Counted from the stretch's first letter, positions 7,232-16,351 are shown. The stretch: DNA of 32,928 nt from a candidate division BRC1 bacterium ADurb.Bin183 (GCA_002070185.1 MWCT01000008.1:121625-154552), one strand, 5' to 3'. Notes: generated by a model not told the origin, from the letters alone. Program-made: numbers and translations.

Positions 7232-8543
7232 GCTGGTTTTGTTGGCGCTGGCGATTCTTGTATGTTCGGCAATGACAGCTTTTTTTGCCGGAAGCGAGAC
7301 CGGCGCCATATCCGCCAACCGCCATCGGCTTCGCAACCTGCAAAAATCCGGCGATGAACGCGCAGATGATACCATCGTTCTTTTATCAGATTCTCAAAAA
7401 ATCCTGACCATCACGCTTGTGGGCACTAACATTTTTTCCATTCTGGGTGTTCTGTTTGCAAAAAACTTTTTTGAAATCATTCTCGAATCATTGAACGTTC
7501 ACGAAGCCGAAGGCATTGCCGACATCGTTTCCCTTCTCACTATGACTCCTTTTTTGCTCATTGCCGGCGAGATTATCCCAAAACGACTGTTTCGCAAATA
7601 TCCCGATCAATTAATGCTGGCGTTCCGCAAACCATTAAAATTTTTCTCGATTATTTTTATGCCGGCAGTATCTTTCTTCAACAGCATCACTTACATCCTA
7701 TTGCGTCCGCTGGGCATAAAAAAAGGCATCACGCAATCTAATCTGACGCGAGAAGATTTGCAGAATCTTGTGGAATCGGTTGAACCGGCGCCGAGCCATG
7801 GGCATCGAATGCCGGCGCCCAATGGCGAAGCGGATATGATTCAAAGCATCATCAATCTTGAAAAAACACTTGTCCGGGAAATCATGAAACCCCTTGTTGA
7901 TATTATCGCCATCCCCATTAACGCCGCCACAAGGGAAACCATCATTGATACCGCATTAAGAACCGGCTACACGCGCATCCCAGTTTACACCAATTACATC
8001 TTCAATATGGTCGGATATATTGACGTTTATGATATCCTACGGGGAGATGCGACAGCATGGAAGGACTTGAAGTCCGAAATCAAAGACGCCTGTTATGTTC
8101 CAGAGACCAAACGTATAGATGACCTGCTGCAGGAAATGCTGGGCAAACACATCTCTGTGGCATTTGCCATAGACGAATATGGCGGCTGCAGCGGCTTTGT
8201 CACACTGGAGGATATCCTTGAGGAAATCGTTGGGGAAATTGACGACGAATTTGATAAAAGCACATTCACCTTTTCCGAACAAAAGCCGGGAGTATATATC
8301 GTTGATCCGCGAATGGATTTGGATGACCTCAATGAAAAGATAGGCATTTCGCTGCCCAAACGCCACTGCGAAACTCTGGGCGGATTTATTTACAGCACGC
8401 TTGGGCGCGTCCCTCAAGTCAATGAAAGTTTTATTTTCGGAGATTACCGAATTACCATAACAGAAATGAAAACACCCAAAATCATCCGCGTTCAGATTGA
8501 GCAAATCAAAACAAAACCTGAGATTGATGAGCAAAGGGAATAA
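7224..8543 (+). CDS. CNNM/CorC-HlyC family membrane protein, second of a tandem pair
   Basis: 439 residues, same layout as its neighbour: DUF21 domain (about 1-190) starting with CSAMTAFFAGSETGAISANR, a CBS pair (about 210-330; VREIMKPLVDIIAIP and DEYGGCSGFVTLEDILEEIV) and a CorC_HlyC domain (about 345-425; GGFIYSTLGRVP). A hydrophilic stretch around 185-200 (PAPSHGHRMPAPNGE) separates the membrane and CBS parts and is unlike the first copy. The gene overlaps the upstream stop by 8 bp, so the two are co-translated and may form a heteromeric transporter. It ends 9 bp before the converging thioredoxin-like gene, with no room for a separate terminator. Confidence 0.88.
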   Translation: MSELVLLALAILVCSAMTAFFAGSETGAISANRHRLRNLQKSGDERADDTIVLLSDSQKILTITLVGTNIFSILGVLFAKNFFEIILESLNVHEAEGIADIVSLLTMTPFLLIAGEIIPKRLFRKYPDQLMLAFRKPLKFFSIIFMPAVSFFNSITYILLRPLGIKKGITQSNLTREDLQNLVESVEPAPSHGHRMPAPNGEADMIQSIINLEKTLVREIMKPLVDIIAIPINAATRETIIDTALRTGYTRIPVYTNYIFNMVGYIDVYDILRGDATAWKDLKSEIKDACYVPETKRIDDLLQEMLGKHISVAFAIDEYGGCSGFVTLEDILEEIVGEIDDEFDKSTFTFSEQKPGVYIVDPRMDLDDLNEKIGISLPKRHCETLGGFIYSTLGRVPQVNESFIFGDYRITITEMKTPKIIRVQIEQIKTKPEIDEQRE

Positions 8544-8552
8544 TCAAATAAT

Positions 8553-9845
8553 CTACGGCTGGCTTTGCAATTTGGCGGAAAAAGTCTGCCAGTTGTCATT
8601 CTTGCCATAGATGGCGCGAGTGATTTCCTTGCCGTTGGAATCCATAATAACAATAGACGGCAATTTGAATATGCCGAATTTTTTTGCCAGTTGACCGCCT
8701 TGCAGCTGGTTGACGTCAATTTTGACCGGGATATATTTTCTCACAAATCTTTGAGAATCACTGTCCGATGAAAAAACACTGTCGAGTTGTTCAACAGAAG
8801 GAACATTCGGAGCGCTAAAATAAACCAGCATCGGTATCTTGGTCGCCGTGGATGTCCGCCATCCCGTCTCAGTATCAAGCCATTGGGGAGGACCCAGCGG
8901 GGCGGAGGCGGAAGGTGTGGAAACCGCCTGAATGGACGCCGCCAGTTGTGCGGCAGCCTCCATACCCGGCAATATTGCCTCCGGAGCGGTCACGGGAGAT
9001 TGAGGCGCAGACGTGATAAAAGTCTCGCCCCAAGAACCTACGTAAGGCGAAGCGGGTATAGGATAGTCTTCATTTGTCCACTGAATCGAAAGGTTATCAA
9101 CATAAACCATATCATCCTTTTTTTTATTGGCAAGCATAACGCCCACGCGCAGCTGCCGTATCGTTGATTCTTCCACAGGTTTATCAAAATAGATTTCCTG
9201 ACCGTCAATATAGCAATGAATGCGGGAGGGACCTTCAAAAACAATGGCAAAACGGTGCCATCCCGGTCGGGGCAGTCTTCGAAAAAGAGCTTCGTCCCAT
9301 TTGTAAATTCGTGCGGCTTCTTCATCTTGAACCACAAAAGAAAAATAGACATGGCGATTTTCTGTCATCCCAAAACGATAAAAAGAACGTGGTTTTTTCT
9401 CACCGGGAACCATCGGCTCCATGGCAAGAACGGCAATGTTGGGAACAACTTCACCGGGTGCAGGCATAAAAAAATCAGCCTGATACAGAGCCTTGCCCTT
9501 TTCGCCAAGACGATTTCTATCAAGGATAAAATCTTCCGATAAGTCGGAAAGTCCGATTATCCATAACGCGGGATTAACTGTTATTTGCAGACCATATTTG
9601 CCGATTTCTTTGCCTGCAATTCCAGAGTCAAACTCGGGCGGCAGATTGGTTAATTTGTTATATTCCACCACCTTGACGTTGTTTTCAAAATCTTCCCCAA
9701 TCGGAATAAATTTGTCGGGCATTTTGCCTTTCTCAAAGTTAGTCCATTGGAATAATTGATATTGGGCAAAAACCCCTGAAGTAATAAAGCAGGTCAAAAT
9801 TATCATTAATATATTGACCCTTTTATTTGAAAAACGATTGCGCAT
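8553..9845 (-). CDS. Secreted protein: LamG-like domain plus thioredoxin-like domain lacking CXXC
   Basis: 430 residues. A signal peptide (hydrophobic 10-26, likely cleavage after VFA27) is followed by a beta-rich region (about 30-250). That region includes GWHRFAIVFEGPSRIHCYIDG, which resembles LamG/concanavalin-type jelly rolls that bind glycans. A Pro/Ala/Ser-rich linker (about 255-315) leads to a thioredoxin-like domain (about 318-430) with VYFSAPNVPSVEQL, a KIDVNQ strand and the cis-Pro of KLPSIVIMD. Where thioredoxins have WCxxC this protein has NVPSV, so both active-site cysteines are gone and it cannot be an oxidoreductase. The start is ATG 9845, set by GGAGGTGA five bases upstream; an earlier in-frame TTG at 9863 lies upstream of that site. 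The function is unknown; periplasmic or surface binding is likely. Confidence 0.75.
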   Translation of the reverse strand: MRNRFSNKRVNILMIILTCFITSGVFAQYQLFQWTNFEKGKMPDKFIPIGEDFENNVKVVEYNKLTNLPPEFDSGIAGKEIGKYGLQITVNPALWIIGLSDLSEDFILDRNRLGEKGKALYQADFFMPAPGEVVPNIAVLAMEPMVPGEKKPRSFYRFGMTENRHVYFSFVVQDEEAARIYKWDEALFRRLPRPGWHRFAIVFEGPSRIHCYIDGQEIYFDKPVEESTIRQLRVGVMLANKKKDDMVYVDNLSIQWTNEDYPIPASPYVGSWGETFITSAPQSPVTAPEAILPGMEAAAQLAASIQAVSTPSASAPLGPPQWLDTETGWRTSTATKIPMLVYFSAPNVPSVEQLDSVFSSDSDSQRFVRKYIPVKIDVNQLQGGQLAKKFGIFKLPSIVIMDSNGKEITRAIYGKNDNWQTFSAKLQSQP

Positions 9846-10152
9846 AATAATCACCTCCAACAAATAATCGCTTTATTCCTAACAAATATCCTTTTGTTTC
9901 GTCAATTCCCTTTTCTCGGTTTTTTGCATCGCACTGAAGAATCTGAGCGACGATTGGCAAGATGCCTTGCCGTAGTTAAGTATGAATTGCTTTTGAATCC
10001 GCATTGAAAAGAGCTAAAGGATTCCGGCATAAATATACCAATTTTTTGAACCCGCTATGCCGGTTCTTTCTCTCAACCGCCCTCAATGAACATTCTCAGA
10101 ATACACTTATTCGCTCTCGTTTGGGTTAGGGGCTTAATGCCGATTTTACCGA
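9846..10152. other. 307-bp intergenic stretch with two small inverted repeats
   Basis: This is the longest gene-free stretch. It holds the strong ribosome binding site of the thioredoxin-like gene (9851-9858), a TTGACG on the minus strand (9905-9900) without a matching -10, a hairpin GGCAAG/CTTGCC with a 4-base loop (9956-9971), and a CCGGCATA/TATGCCGG inverted repeat with a 24-base loop (10024-10063). Neither hairpin has a T run that would make it a clear terminator for purB. I see no RNA gene or open reading frame of merit. Confidence 0.5.
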
Positions 10153-11460
10153 TTATTTTTCGCCAACATCCAACCCGCAATTTTTATATATCTCATCCAC
10201 ATAAATTAAAAACGACCCAAAATCCATCAAGGCATCCAACTCAGATGCGGACATGACGGCGGAGAACTCCGCATCGGAAAGCAGATTTTCGCGCAGAGGT
10301 TTTTTTTCTTGCCAAGTTTTCATGGCGTTGCGCTGAACAATGGCATACGCCTCTTCGCGCGTCAGCCCTTTTTCCACCAGACCAAGCATTATCTTTTGAG
10401 AAAAAAGCAAACCTTGAGTCTTTTCAAGGTTGGCGGCAACGGCATCGGGATAGATTTCCATTCCATCAATGACCCATTTGATTTTTTTGAGCATATAATG
10501 CGCAAGACTTGTTGAATCGGGCAATATGATGCGTTCAACCGATGAGTGGCTTATATCCCGTTCATGCCAAAGCGCAATATTCTCAAGGGCGGGCATCAGA
10601 TTGGAACGAAGCACGCGAGCCAGCCCGCACAATTGCTCGCATACAACAGGGTTGCGTTTATGCGGCATCGCGGAAGAGCCTTTTTGTTTTTTACCGAAAG
10701 GCTCCTCCATCTCCCGAATTTCCGTTCGTTGCAAACCGCGCACCTCACAAGCAATCTTTTCGATGGAAGCTCCGATAATTGCAATCGCAGAAAGAAATTC
10801 GGCGTGGCGGTCGCGCTGTAAAACTTGCGTGGAAATAGGCGATGGTTTGAGCCCTAATTTTTCGCAAACGTATTTTTCAATGAATAAACCTGTATGCGCG
10901 TATGTGCCCACGGCTCCGGATATTTTCCCCACCCGAATAGATTCAATCGCCAGCTCCATTCGCTTTTTATTGCGGAGCATCTCCTCGCGCCATAAAAGGA
11001 ACTTCAAACCGAGCGAAGTCGGCTCAGCATGAATGCCATGCGTTCGCCCCATAATAACCGTGCGGCGATTTTCAAGAGCGCGCTTTTCCAGCGAAGGAAT
11101 CAAATCATTAATGGCGGCAAGAATCAGCCTGCCTGCCCGCACAAGCAAAATCGAAAGCGCCGTATCTACCACATCGGAGGATGTCAGCCCCATATGCACA
11201 AAGCGGGATTCCGGGCCGATATTCTCCGCCAGAGAAGCGGTAAAGGCGATTACATCGTGGCGCAAATCTCTTTCTAACTCCTGAATTCTCTCCACCGAAA
11301 AAGCCGCTTTCCTCTTGATAATCTCAAGGGCTTCGGGCGGGATTTTTCCCGCTTGCGCCCAAGCCTCGCAAACGAGAATTTCCACCTCCAGCCATGCGCC
11401 GAATTTGCTCTCTTCGCTCCAGAGCTCCTTCATTTCAGGCAAAGTATATCGTTCTAACAA
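10153..11460 (-). CDS. purB: Adenylosuccinate lyase
   Basis: 435 residues, normal for PurB. It acts twice in cytosolic purine synthesis, cleaving SAICAR to AICAR and adenylosuccinate to AMP, releasing fumarate each time. Family marks are TSSD (93-96), GRTHG with catalytic-type His141, and the fumarase/aspartase signature GSSAMPHKRNP (261-271). The start is a TTG at 11460. It gives the canonical MxERYT N-terminus and has AAGGAG (11474-11469) eight bases upstream. The longer reading frame back to 11532 adds 24 residues unlike any PurB. The gene stands alone, divergent from the M48 protease, not in a purine operon. Confidence 0.95.
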   Translation of the reverse strand: MLERYTLPEMKELWSEESKFGAWLEVEILVCEAWAQAGKIPPEALEIIKRKAAFSVERIQELERDLRHDVIAFTASLAENIGPESRFVHMGLTSSDVVDTALSILLVRAGRLILAAINDLIPSLEKRALENRRTVIMGRTHGIHAEPTSLGLKFLLWREEMLRNKKRMELAIESIRVGKISGAVGTYAHTGLFIEKYVCEKLGLKPSPISTQVLQRDRHAEFLSAIAIIGASIEKIACEVRGLQRTEIREMEEPFGKKQKGSSAMPHKRNPVVCEQLCGLARVLRSNLMPALENIALWHERDISHSSVERIILPDSTSLAHYMLKKIKWVIDGMEIYPDAVAANLEKTQGLLFSQKIMLGLVEKGLTREEAYAIVQRNAMKTWQEKKPLRENLLSDAEFSAVMSASELDALMDFGSFLIYVDEIYKNCGLDVGEK

Positions 11461-11490
11461 TATTCCATCTCCTTCATCGCTCTTATTAAA

Positions 11491-11499
11491 ATCATAACA
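11491..11499 (-). promoter_or_regulatory. Candidate extended -10 promoter of purB
   Basis: The minus strand reads TGTTATGAT (11499-11491), an extended -10 (TG-N-TATGAT). Seventeen bases further upstream is only a partial -35 (CTGAAC). Predicted transcription would begin near 11484, giving a leader of about 24 bases that still includes the AAGGAG at 11474-11469. Confidence 0.35.
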
Positions 11500-11607
11500 T
11501 GAACCCAAAATAAGTTCAGGACGCCCTGTCAATGCTTTTTCGCATACTTATCGCAAGAGATTATGCCTTGACGCATTATGCAATTTTGAGATGATATCTG
11601 ATTTGTT

Positions 11608-12759
11608 ATGATAATGAAAGGAATGAATGATTTGGCAAACACATCAAAAGACTATCAGCGAAAAAAACTGGAGATCTGGCTCCTCTCCAACACGCTTGAA
11701 CTATTCGCGCTCGTTTTTTTTCTAATAACTGGATTGAGCACCGGATTGCGTTCCTCTCTCGAATCCATTCTGAATAATCATTTTGCGGTTTTCTCATTAT
11801 ATCTTCTGATTATTGCCGCCGCGCATTTTCTTCTTTTCTCCCCTTTTTCATACCTGCGCGGATACAGACTTGAAAAACAATACCGTTTAACCAATGAAAC
11901 TTTTTGCAACTGGTTGAAAGACCATTCAAAGATGGCAGCCATCGGCTGGACGCTTGGATTTGCCGCCATTTTCTGCATCAACTTTTTATTGAGACATTAC
12001 CCCGCCAACTGGTGGAGCTGCGCGGCGTTGCTCCTCTGGGCGGGATATGTCCTCCTTGTTCAATGGATGCCGATTATCATCCTGCCTTTCTTTTTCAAAA
12101 TCAAACCGCTCGAAAATGAAGAGTTAATGAAACAGATTTCGTGCCTTGCGGCAAAGGCGGGGATTGGCATATCCGGAGTCTTTGAATTTAACATGAGCCG
12201 CAAAACCAAAGCTGCCAATGCCGCTGTTGTCGGACTTGGCTCCACACGCCGCATCCTCCTTGCAGACACGCTGCTTTCCGGATTCACAAACGACGAAATC
12301 TCCGCAGTTATCGCACACGAGATGGCTCATCAAAAACAACGGCACATGCTCAAAATCATCTTCATCAATCTTATTTTCCTGCTATCGTTTTTTTATGTTA
12401 GCGATACTATTTTGAAATGGGGTGTTGGCGCATTCCGATTTAAAGGATTGGATGATGTTGCCGCCCTCCCCTTGTTAGCAATCGTTTTCACCATCGGGAG
12501 TTTCATTTTGCTGCCCCTCATCAATTCATTCATGCGCAAAATGGAGAATGAAGCGGATGATTTGAGCCTGCGCTGGTGCGGAAATCCCGATGCCTTCATC
12601 TCCATGATGCAGAAACTATCGGATGAAAATCTTGCCGATCCCGACCCCCCGCCGCTGCTCGAAACTTTTTTTTACAGCCACCCCTCAACCGGCAAACGAA
12701 TTGCCCATGCCATATCATTCAAACATAACAACGTTCAAACAAATGATAGCAAATATTAG
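11608..12759 (+). CDS. M48 family membrane metalloprotease (Ste24/CaaX-protease type)
   Basis: 383 residues with several membrane segments (about 28-46, 60-78, 112-128, 137-162, 250-266, 286-306). The zinc site is HEMAH (237-241), with the third ligand in ENEADD (313-318). SHPSTGKRI near the C-terminus is the conserved substrate-groove motif. The overall layout follows Ste24 proteases, here about 30-40 residues shorter than eukaryotic Ste24. Bacterial members act in the inner membrane in envelope quality control; the substrate is unknown. Starts at 11608, 11614, 11623 (all ATG) and 11632 (TTG, nine bases after AAAGGA) are all possible. The choice does not affect the domain. The gene stands alone, with 149 bp before the DUF2851 gene. 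Confidence 0.85.
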   Translation: MIMKGMNDLANTSKDYQRKKLEIWLLSNTLELFALVFFLITGLSTGLRSSLESILNNHFAVFSLYLLIIAAAHFLLFSPFSYLRGYRLEKQYRLTNETFCNWLKDHSKMAAIGWTLGFAAIFCINFLLRHYPANWWSCAALLLWAGYVLLVQWMPIIILPFFFKIKPLENEELMKQISCLAAKAGIGISGVFEFNMSRKTKAANAAVVGLGSTRRILLADTLLSGFTNDEISAVIAHEMAHQKQRHMLKIIFINLIFLLSFFYVSDTILKWGVGAFRFKGLDDVAALPLLAIVFTIGSFILLPLINSFMRKMENEADDLSLRWCGNPDAFISMMQKLSDENLADPDPPPLLETFFYSHPSTGKRIAHAISFKHNNVQTNDSKY

Positions 12760-12908
12760 AATCAACCATTGACTCATCCTTGTGCGTTGTGGAAGAAAAC
12801 TTTTTTAGACAAAATAAAGAAGCCGTCAATAACGATAAAATTAAGTTGAGTTTTCAGGGCTGCCGTAAAAAATTGGTTCAAAAAGGAAAATGAAAGGCAA
12901 AATATTTA

Positions 12909-14459
12909 ATGTCTTTTCTACCGAATAATATAAAAACTTATGAAGAATACCGCGATGCGCTGTCTGCCTTGATTTGCGGACGCGGCGCGCAGGAAGCCGC
13001 GTCAACGCTCATCTCCAAACCGCCCATTTCCGAGCGATTGATTCAATCTATTTGGGCGGAAAAACATCTTAAATCAGATGCGATGCAAACCCTTTCTGGA
13101 AAACCAACAGAAATCCTGAATACCGGACGTTGGAACGAAGAATCCGGACCTGATTTTATCGCGGGCGAAATCCGCATCGGAAACCAAATATTGAAAGGCG
13201 ATATCGAAATACACATCCGCGCCTCTGACTGGCTTCGGCACAAGCATGAAAGCAATTATGAATATAACCGCTGCATCCTCCATGCCTTTCTGACTCATGA
13301 TGACGGCGAAAAATTCGACACCCTTTTCAACGGTGTTACTATTGAGCGCTTGTGTCTTGAACCTTATCTGGAGCCCGACCTTGAAACCCTGCGTCAGATT
13401 TACTCCGCTGATGACTACAACTATCGCGAGGATGCGGGCGTGGGCAAATGCTCTAACGTCATCCGCAAACTCGCGCCGGAATTCCTTCATAAATTCCTCG
13501 ACCTTGCCGGCGATCGGCGCATGGAAGAAAAAGCGGAACGCCTGCGGCAGCAGCTCGCCGGCGAATCTTATGATCAGGTCTTCTATCAGGCGCTGATGAC
13601 CTCGATGGGTTACAAAGGGACAAAGACTTTATTCTTTTTGCTATCCAAAAGAACGCCGATTGCTGAACTGCTCGATTATTCGCAGGGCAAATCTGATGAA
13701 GAACGCATACTCATCTTTCAATCCATTCTCCTGCACGTTGCAAATCTAATTCCAGTTTCTGAAGAAAGCCGAGTCCCGCCGGATGATGAAACACTCGCTT
13801 ATCTGAACTCGCTCAACAGATGGTGGGCGGAATTTTCCGGCTATTTCTCAGACCGAATCCTGCCCGCAACTAAAAGATGGTTCACACACGTGAGACCAGT
13901 AAACTTCCCCACTCGGAGGATTGCGGGCATCTCCCGGCTGATGGGACTGTTGTCTCGGAAAGAAAAAATCTTTGACGGCATCCTAACACTCTTTCGCAAT
14001 GCCGCCGCGCAAAAGCTTGATAACGCCGGCATGCGGCGATTTACGAAAGAAATGGAAAATCTATTGCGCGTTGCCAGCGACCCTTTCTGGTCATATCGCT
14101 ATAATTTTACAAGCGCGCGGACGGAAAAACCGCTGACGCTGATTGGCGCTGACCGCGCCCGCTCTATACTCTATAACGCTGTCCTGCCGATGGCGCTTGT
14201 CAAATCGCGAATGGATGCAGACAAGCCGCTTGAGGAAATCCTCTGGCGATGCATACGCGATTACCCGACTTTATCGGAAAATGTGATAACAAAATTCATG
14301 CGCCGGAGACTTTTCGGAGACGATGAAACCGCGCGTCCTTTTCTCTTCAACGAACGGCGGCATCAGGCGTTATTTAAAATATTCCACGACTGCTGCAATT
14401 CCAACGAAACCACCTGCGATGAATGTTATTTCTACCGACAGTGCGGAGAACAAATTTAA
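12909..14459 (+). CDS. DUF2851 family protein
   Basis: 516 residues. The N-terminal third matches the DUF2851 pattern: IQSIWAEKHL, then NEESGPDF (76-83), GDIEIHIRASDW (97-108), HKH (111-113) and CILHAF. The function of the family is not established. Two things stand out. GPDF followed about 16 residues later by EIH resembles the PD-(D/E)XK nuclease core, with His where Lys is usual. The extreme C-terminus has C495, C496, C503, C506 and C512. The last three have the CX2CX5C spacing seen in the iron-sulfur clusters of AddB/Cas4 nucleases, and an early Cys23 could be a fourth ligand. This is inference from motif spacing only. A GAAAGG about 11 bases upstream supports ATG 12909. The stop is 2 bp from the converging asparagine-synthase gene. 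Confidence 0.8.
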   Translation: MSFLPNNIKTYEEYRDALSALICGRGAQEAASTLISKPPISERLIQSIWAEKHLKSDAMQTLSGKPTEILNTGRWNEESGPDFIAGEIRIGNQILKGDIEIHIRASDWLRHKHESNYEYNRCILHAFLTHDDGEKFDTLFNGVTIERLCLEPYLEPDLETLRQIYSADDYNYREDAGVGKCSNVIRKLAPEFLHKFLDLAGDRRMEEKAERLRQQLAGESYDQVFYQALMTSMGYKGTKTLFFLLSKRTPIAELLDYSQGKSDEERILIFQSILLHVANLIPVSEESRVPPDDETLAYLNSLNRWWAEFSGYFSDRILPATKRWFTHVRPVNFPTRRIAGISRLMGLLSRKEKIFDGILTLFRNAAAQKLDNAGMRRFTKEMENLLRVASDPFWSYRYNFTSARTEKPLTLIGADRARSILYNAVLPMALVKSRMDADKPLEEILWRCIRDYPTLSENVITKFMRRRLFGDDETARPFLFNERRHQALFKIFHDCCNSNETTCDECYFYRQCGEQI

Positions 14460-14461
14460 TT

Positions 14462-16351
14462 TCAGATTGGACGTTTTTGACACCAAAGGGCGAGCATGAG
14501 AAGCCCCCATAATTGGCGACTGAGGTCCTCCCTCTTTTGCTCATGCTGGCGGTAGAGACGCATGACCTCGCTGACGTCAATGATGCCGAATGATTTTTTA
14601 AACGCCGGGTCGTTCACGGCATCGCGGAAAAACTTTTTGAGATTTACCTTAAGCCACTTGGCGGCGGGGATGGAAAATCCTTGTTTGGGTCGGTGAAAAA
14701 TCGGACGGAGATTTGAATTTTCAAAAGCGGCGCGAAGAGGTTTCTTTTTGCGGCGCATGTCAATTTTTTCCAAATCAGGCAGTGGCGCAACGAACTCGAT
14801 AATCCTCCTATCAAGCAGCGGAACGCGCACCTCCAAACTGTGAGCCATGCTGCTGATATCAACCTTTTTCAAAACGTCATTGGGCAGGTAGAGGCTCATA
14901 TCCGCAAGAGCGGCGGCGGAAATCGGATCTTGCCCATTGAAAGAATTAAAAGCGTTCTCCCATAGCAAGACGGTGGCTTCATTCTTGCAATTTGAATTCT
15001 CCCATTCCTTTGTGTAGAGTCGTCTTTTCTGCTCCTCGTTAAAAATCACCTTCCAGAGGAAATGGCGTTGGGCGGGCGATTCAGAAAGATGGGGCAGAAA
15101 TCGAATCAACTTATAAAGCCGCGTTGTCTTTCGGTCGCTTGCCGGCAGCATTTTGAGAAGCCTTGCCATGGCGGGGGCAAAAAAATGGAGTTTGTATTGC
15201 TTCATGCGCATGGCATATAAATGGGCATGATACGGCTCATAACCGCAAAAAACCTCGTCGCCGCCCTCGCCGGAAAGCGCAACCTTCACATGTCTTGATG
15301 TCTGACGGCAAAGTTCCCACACAGGCACAGCGGAGGAATCCGCGAAAGGTTCATCAAAATGCTCCGCCATTTTTTGCAGCAAATCCTGAAGATTGGGCTT
15401 TAGGATAAACTCCGTAAGATGAGCGCCGACAATGCGAGCCGTCTGCCTTGCGCCGGGGCGCTCGTCGAATGTCTTCTCCTCGAACCCCACACAAAACGCC
15501 TCCGGTTTGGGCGTGGAATAATCGCAAGCAGATTTGAGAATAACCGCCGAATCTATGCCGGAGCTTAAAAAAACCCCAACTGGGACATCGTTTTGAAGCT
15601 GCCCTCGAACTGATTCATTCACAAGAGCGCGAACCGTTGCTCCCACTTCTTGCGGGCGATACGAATTTGCGCGCTGCGCAGGCGGAGTCCAGAATTTGGA
15701 CTTTTTCACCTTTCCCGCCTGCCAAATTAAAGTTTCTCCCGGTTGAAGTTTTTGAACCTCCTCATGAATGGAAAACGGCGCAGGAATATAATTCAGCCCA
15801 AGATAATGATGAAGCGCGCGGGAATTGATTGTCCATCGCATCATACCGCAAACATAAAGCGCCTTAGCCTCAGAAGCAAACCGGATGCCATCAGGGTCAA
15901 TGCGGTAGAGGAGCGGCTTGATGCCGAGCCCGTCCCGCGCAAGCAGCAGCCGTTTTTCCTTTTTATCCCAAAGGGCAAAGGCAAATATGCCTTCCAATTG
16001 GTTGACGAATTCAAAACCGCAATGCTCCGCCAAAACAGCAATCACCTCAGTAACGCAACGAGTATGAAAAGGGTAATTTTTGCTTTGGAGAAAAGCGCGG
16101 AGTTGAGAGGCGTTGTAAATGTCTCCATTGTTGACAACAACATAGCGCCCGCTTGGTGAAAAAAAAGGCTGCCCCCCTCGCTCAATATCAATGGCGCCCA
16201 AACGGCGATGCCCCAATGCAATGCCCGGCTCCTCAAAATATCCCTCTCCGTCAGGACCTCGATGAGCTATGGCGCGGGTCATGCGGCGGAGAACCGCCGG
16301 ATCAAAAGGGCGATTGATATCGCACGCAGCCCAACCGCAGATGCCGCACAT
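14462..16351 (-). CDS. asnB: Asparagine synthase (glutamine-hydrolysing) family amidotransferase of the polysaccharide locus
   Basis: 629 residues. The N-terminal class II amidotransferase domain starts with the nucleophile Cys2 (MCGICGW), then HRGPDGEGYF and the Arg of GHRRLG. The C-terminal synthetase domain has the pyrophosphate loop FLSSGIDSA and ALSGEGGDEVFCGY. The start is ATG 16351, because Cys must follow the first Met. It overlaps the upstream stop as TGATG and has a G-run seven bases before. Odd: the glutamine site reads NNGDIYN (Asp for the usual Glu), and CVTEV at 99-103 has Val100 where the family has the glutamine-binding Asp (SDxEV). At the end of an exopolysaccharide operon such proteins usually amidate sugar carboxyls or modify the polymer rather than make asparagine. 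That role is inference. Confidence 0.87.
   Translation of the reverse strand: MCGICGWAACDINRPFDPAVLRRMTRAIAHRGPDGEGYFEEPGIALGHRRLGAIDIERGGQPFFSPSGRYVVVNNGDIYNASQLRAFLQSKNYPFHTRCVTEVIAVLAEHCGFEFVNQLEGIFAFALWDKKEKRLLLARDGLGIKPLLYRIDPDGIRFASEAKALYVCGMMRWTINSRALHHYLGLNYIPAPFSIHEEVQKLQPGETLIWQAGKVKKSKFWTPPAQRANSYRPQEVGATVRALVNESVRGQLQNDVPVGVFLSSGIDSAVILKSACDYSTPKPEAFCVGFEEKTFDERPGARQTARIVGAHLTEFILKPNLQDLLQKMAEHFDEPFADSSAVPVWELCRQTSRHVKVALSGEGGDEVFCGYEPYHAHLYAMRMKQYKLHFFAPAMARLLKMLPASDRKTTRLYKLIRFLPHLSESPAQRHFLWKVIFNEEQKRRLYTKEWENSNCKNEATVLLWENAFNSFNGQDPISAAALADMSLYLPNDVLKKVDISSMAHSLEVRVPLLDRRIIEFVAPLPDLEKIDMRRKKKPLRAAFENSNLRPIFHRPKQGFSIPAAKWLKVNLKKFFRDAVNDPAFKKSFGIIDVSEVMRLYRQHEQKREDLSRQLWGLLMLALWCQKRPI

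Noticed and set aside
8037..8534. 165-residue open frame antisense to the second CorC-like gene
   Set aside because: No recognisable motif or ribosome binding site, and the sense frame is a conserved CBS/CorC domain.
1384..9950. Similar CGCAxxGAAGAATCxG strings in two intergenic regions (near 1384 and near 9931) as a dispersed repeat family
   Set aside because: Only about 13 of 16 bases match and the flanks do not align; chance cannot be excluded.
11527..11532. Perfect TTGACA upstream of purB as a -35 box
   Set aside because: No -10-like hexamer at 15-19 bases; the extended -10 at 11491-11499 is a better candidate and is too far away to pair with it.
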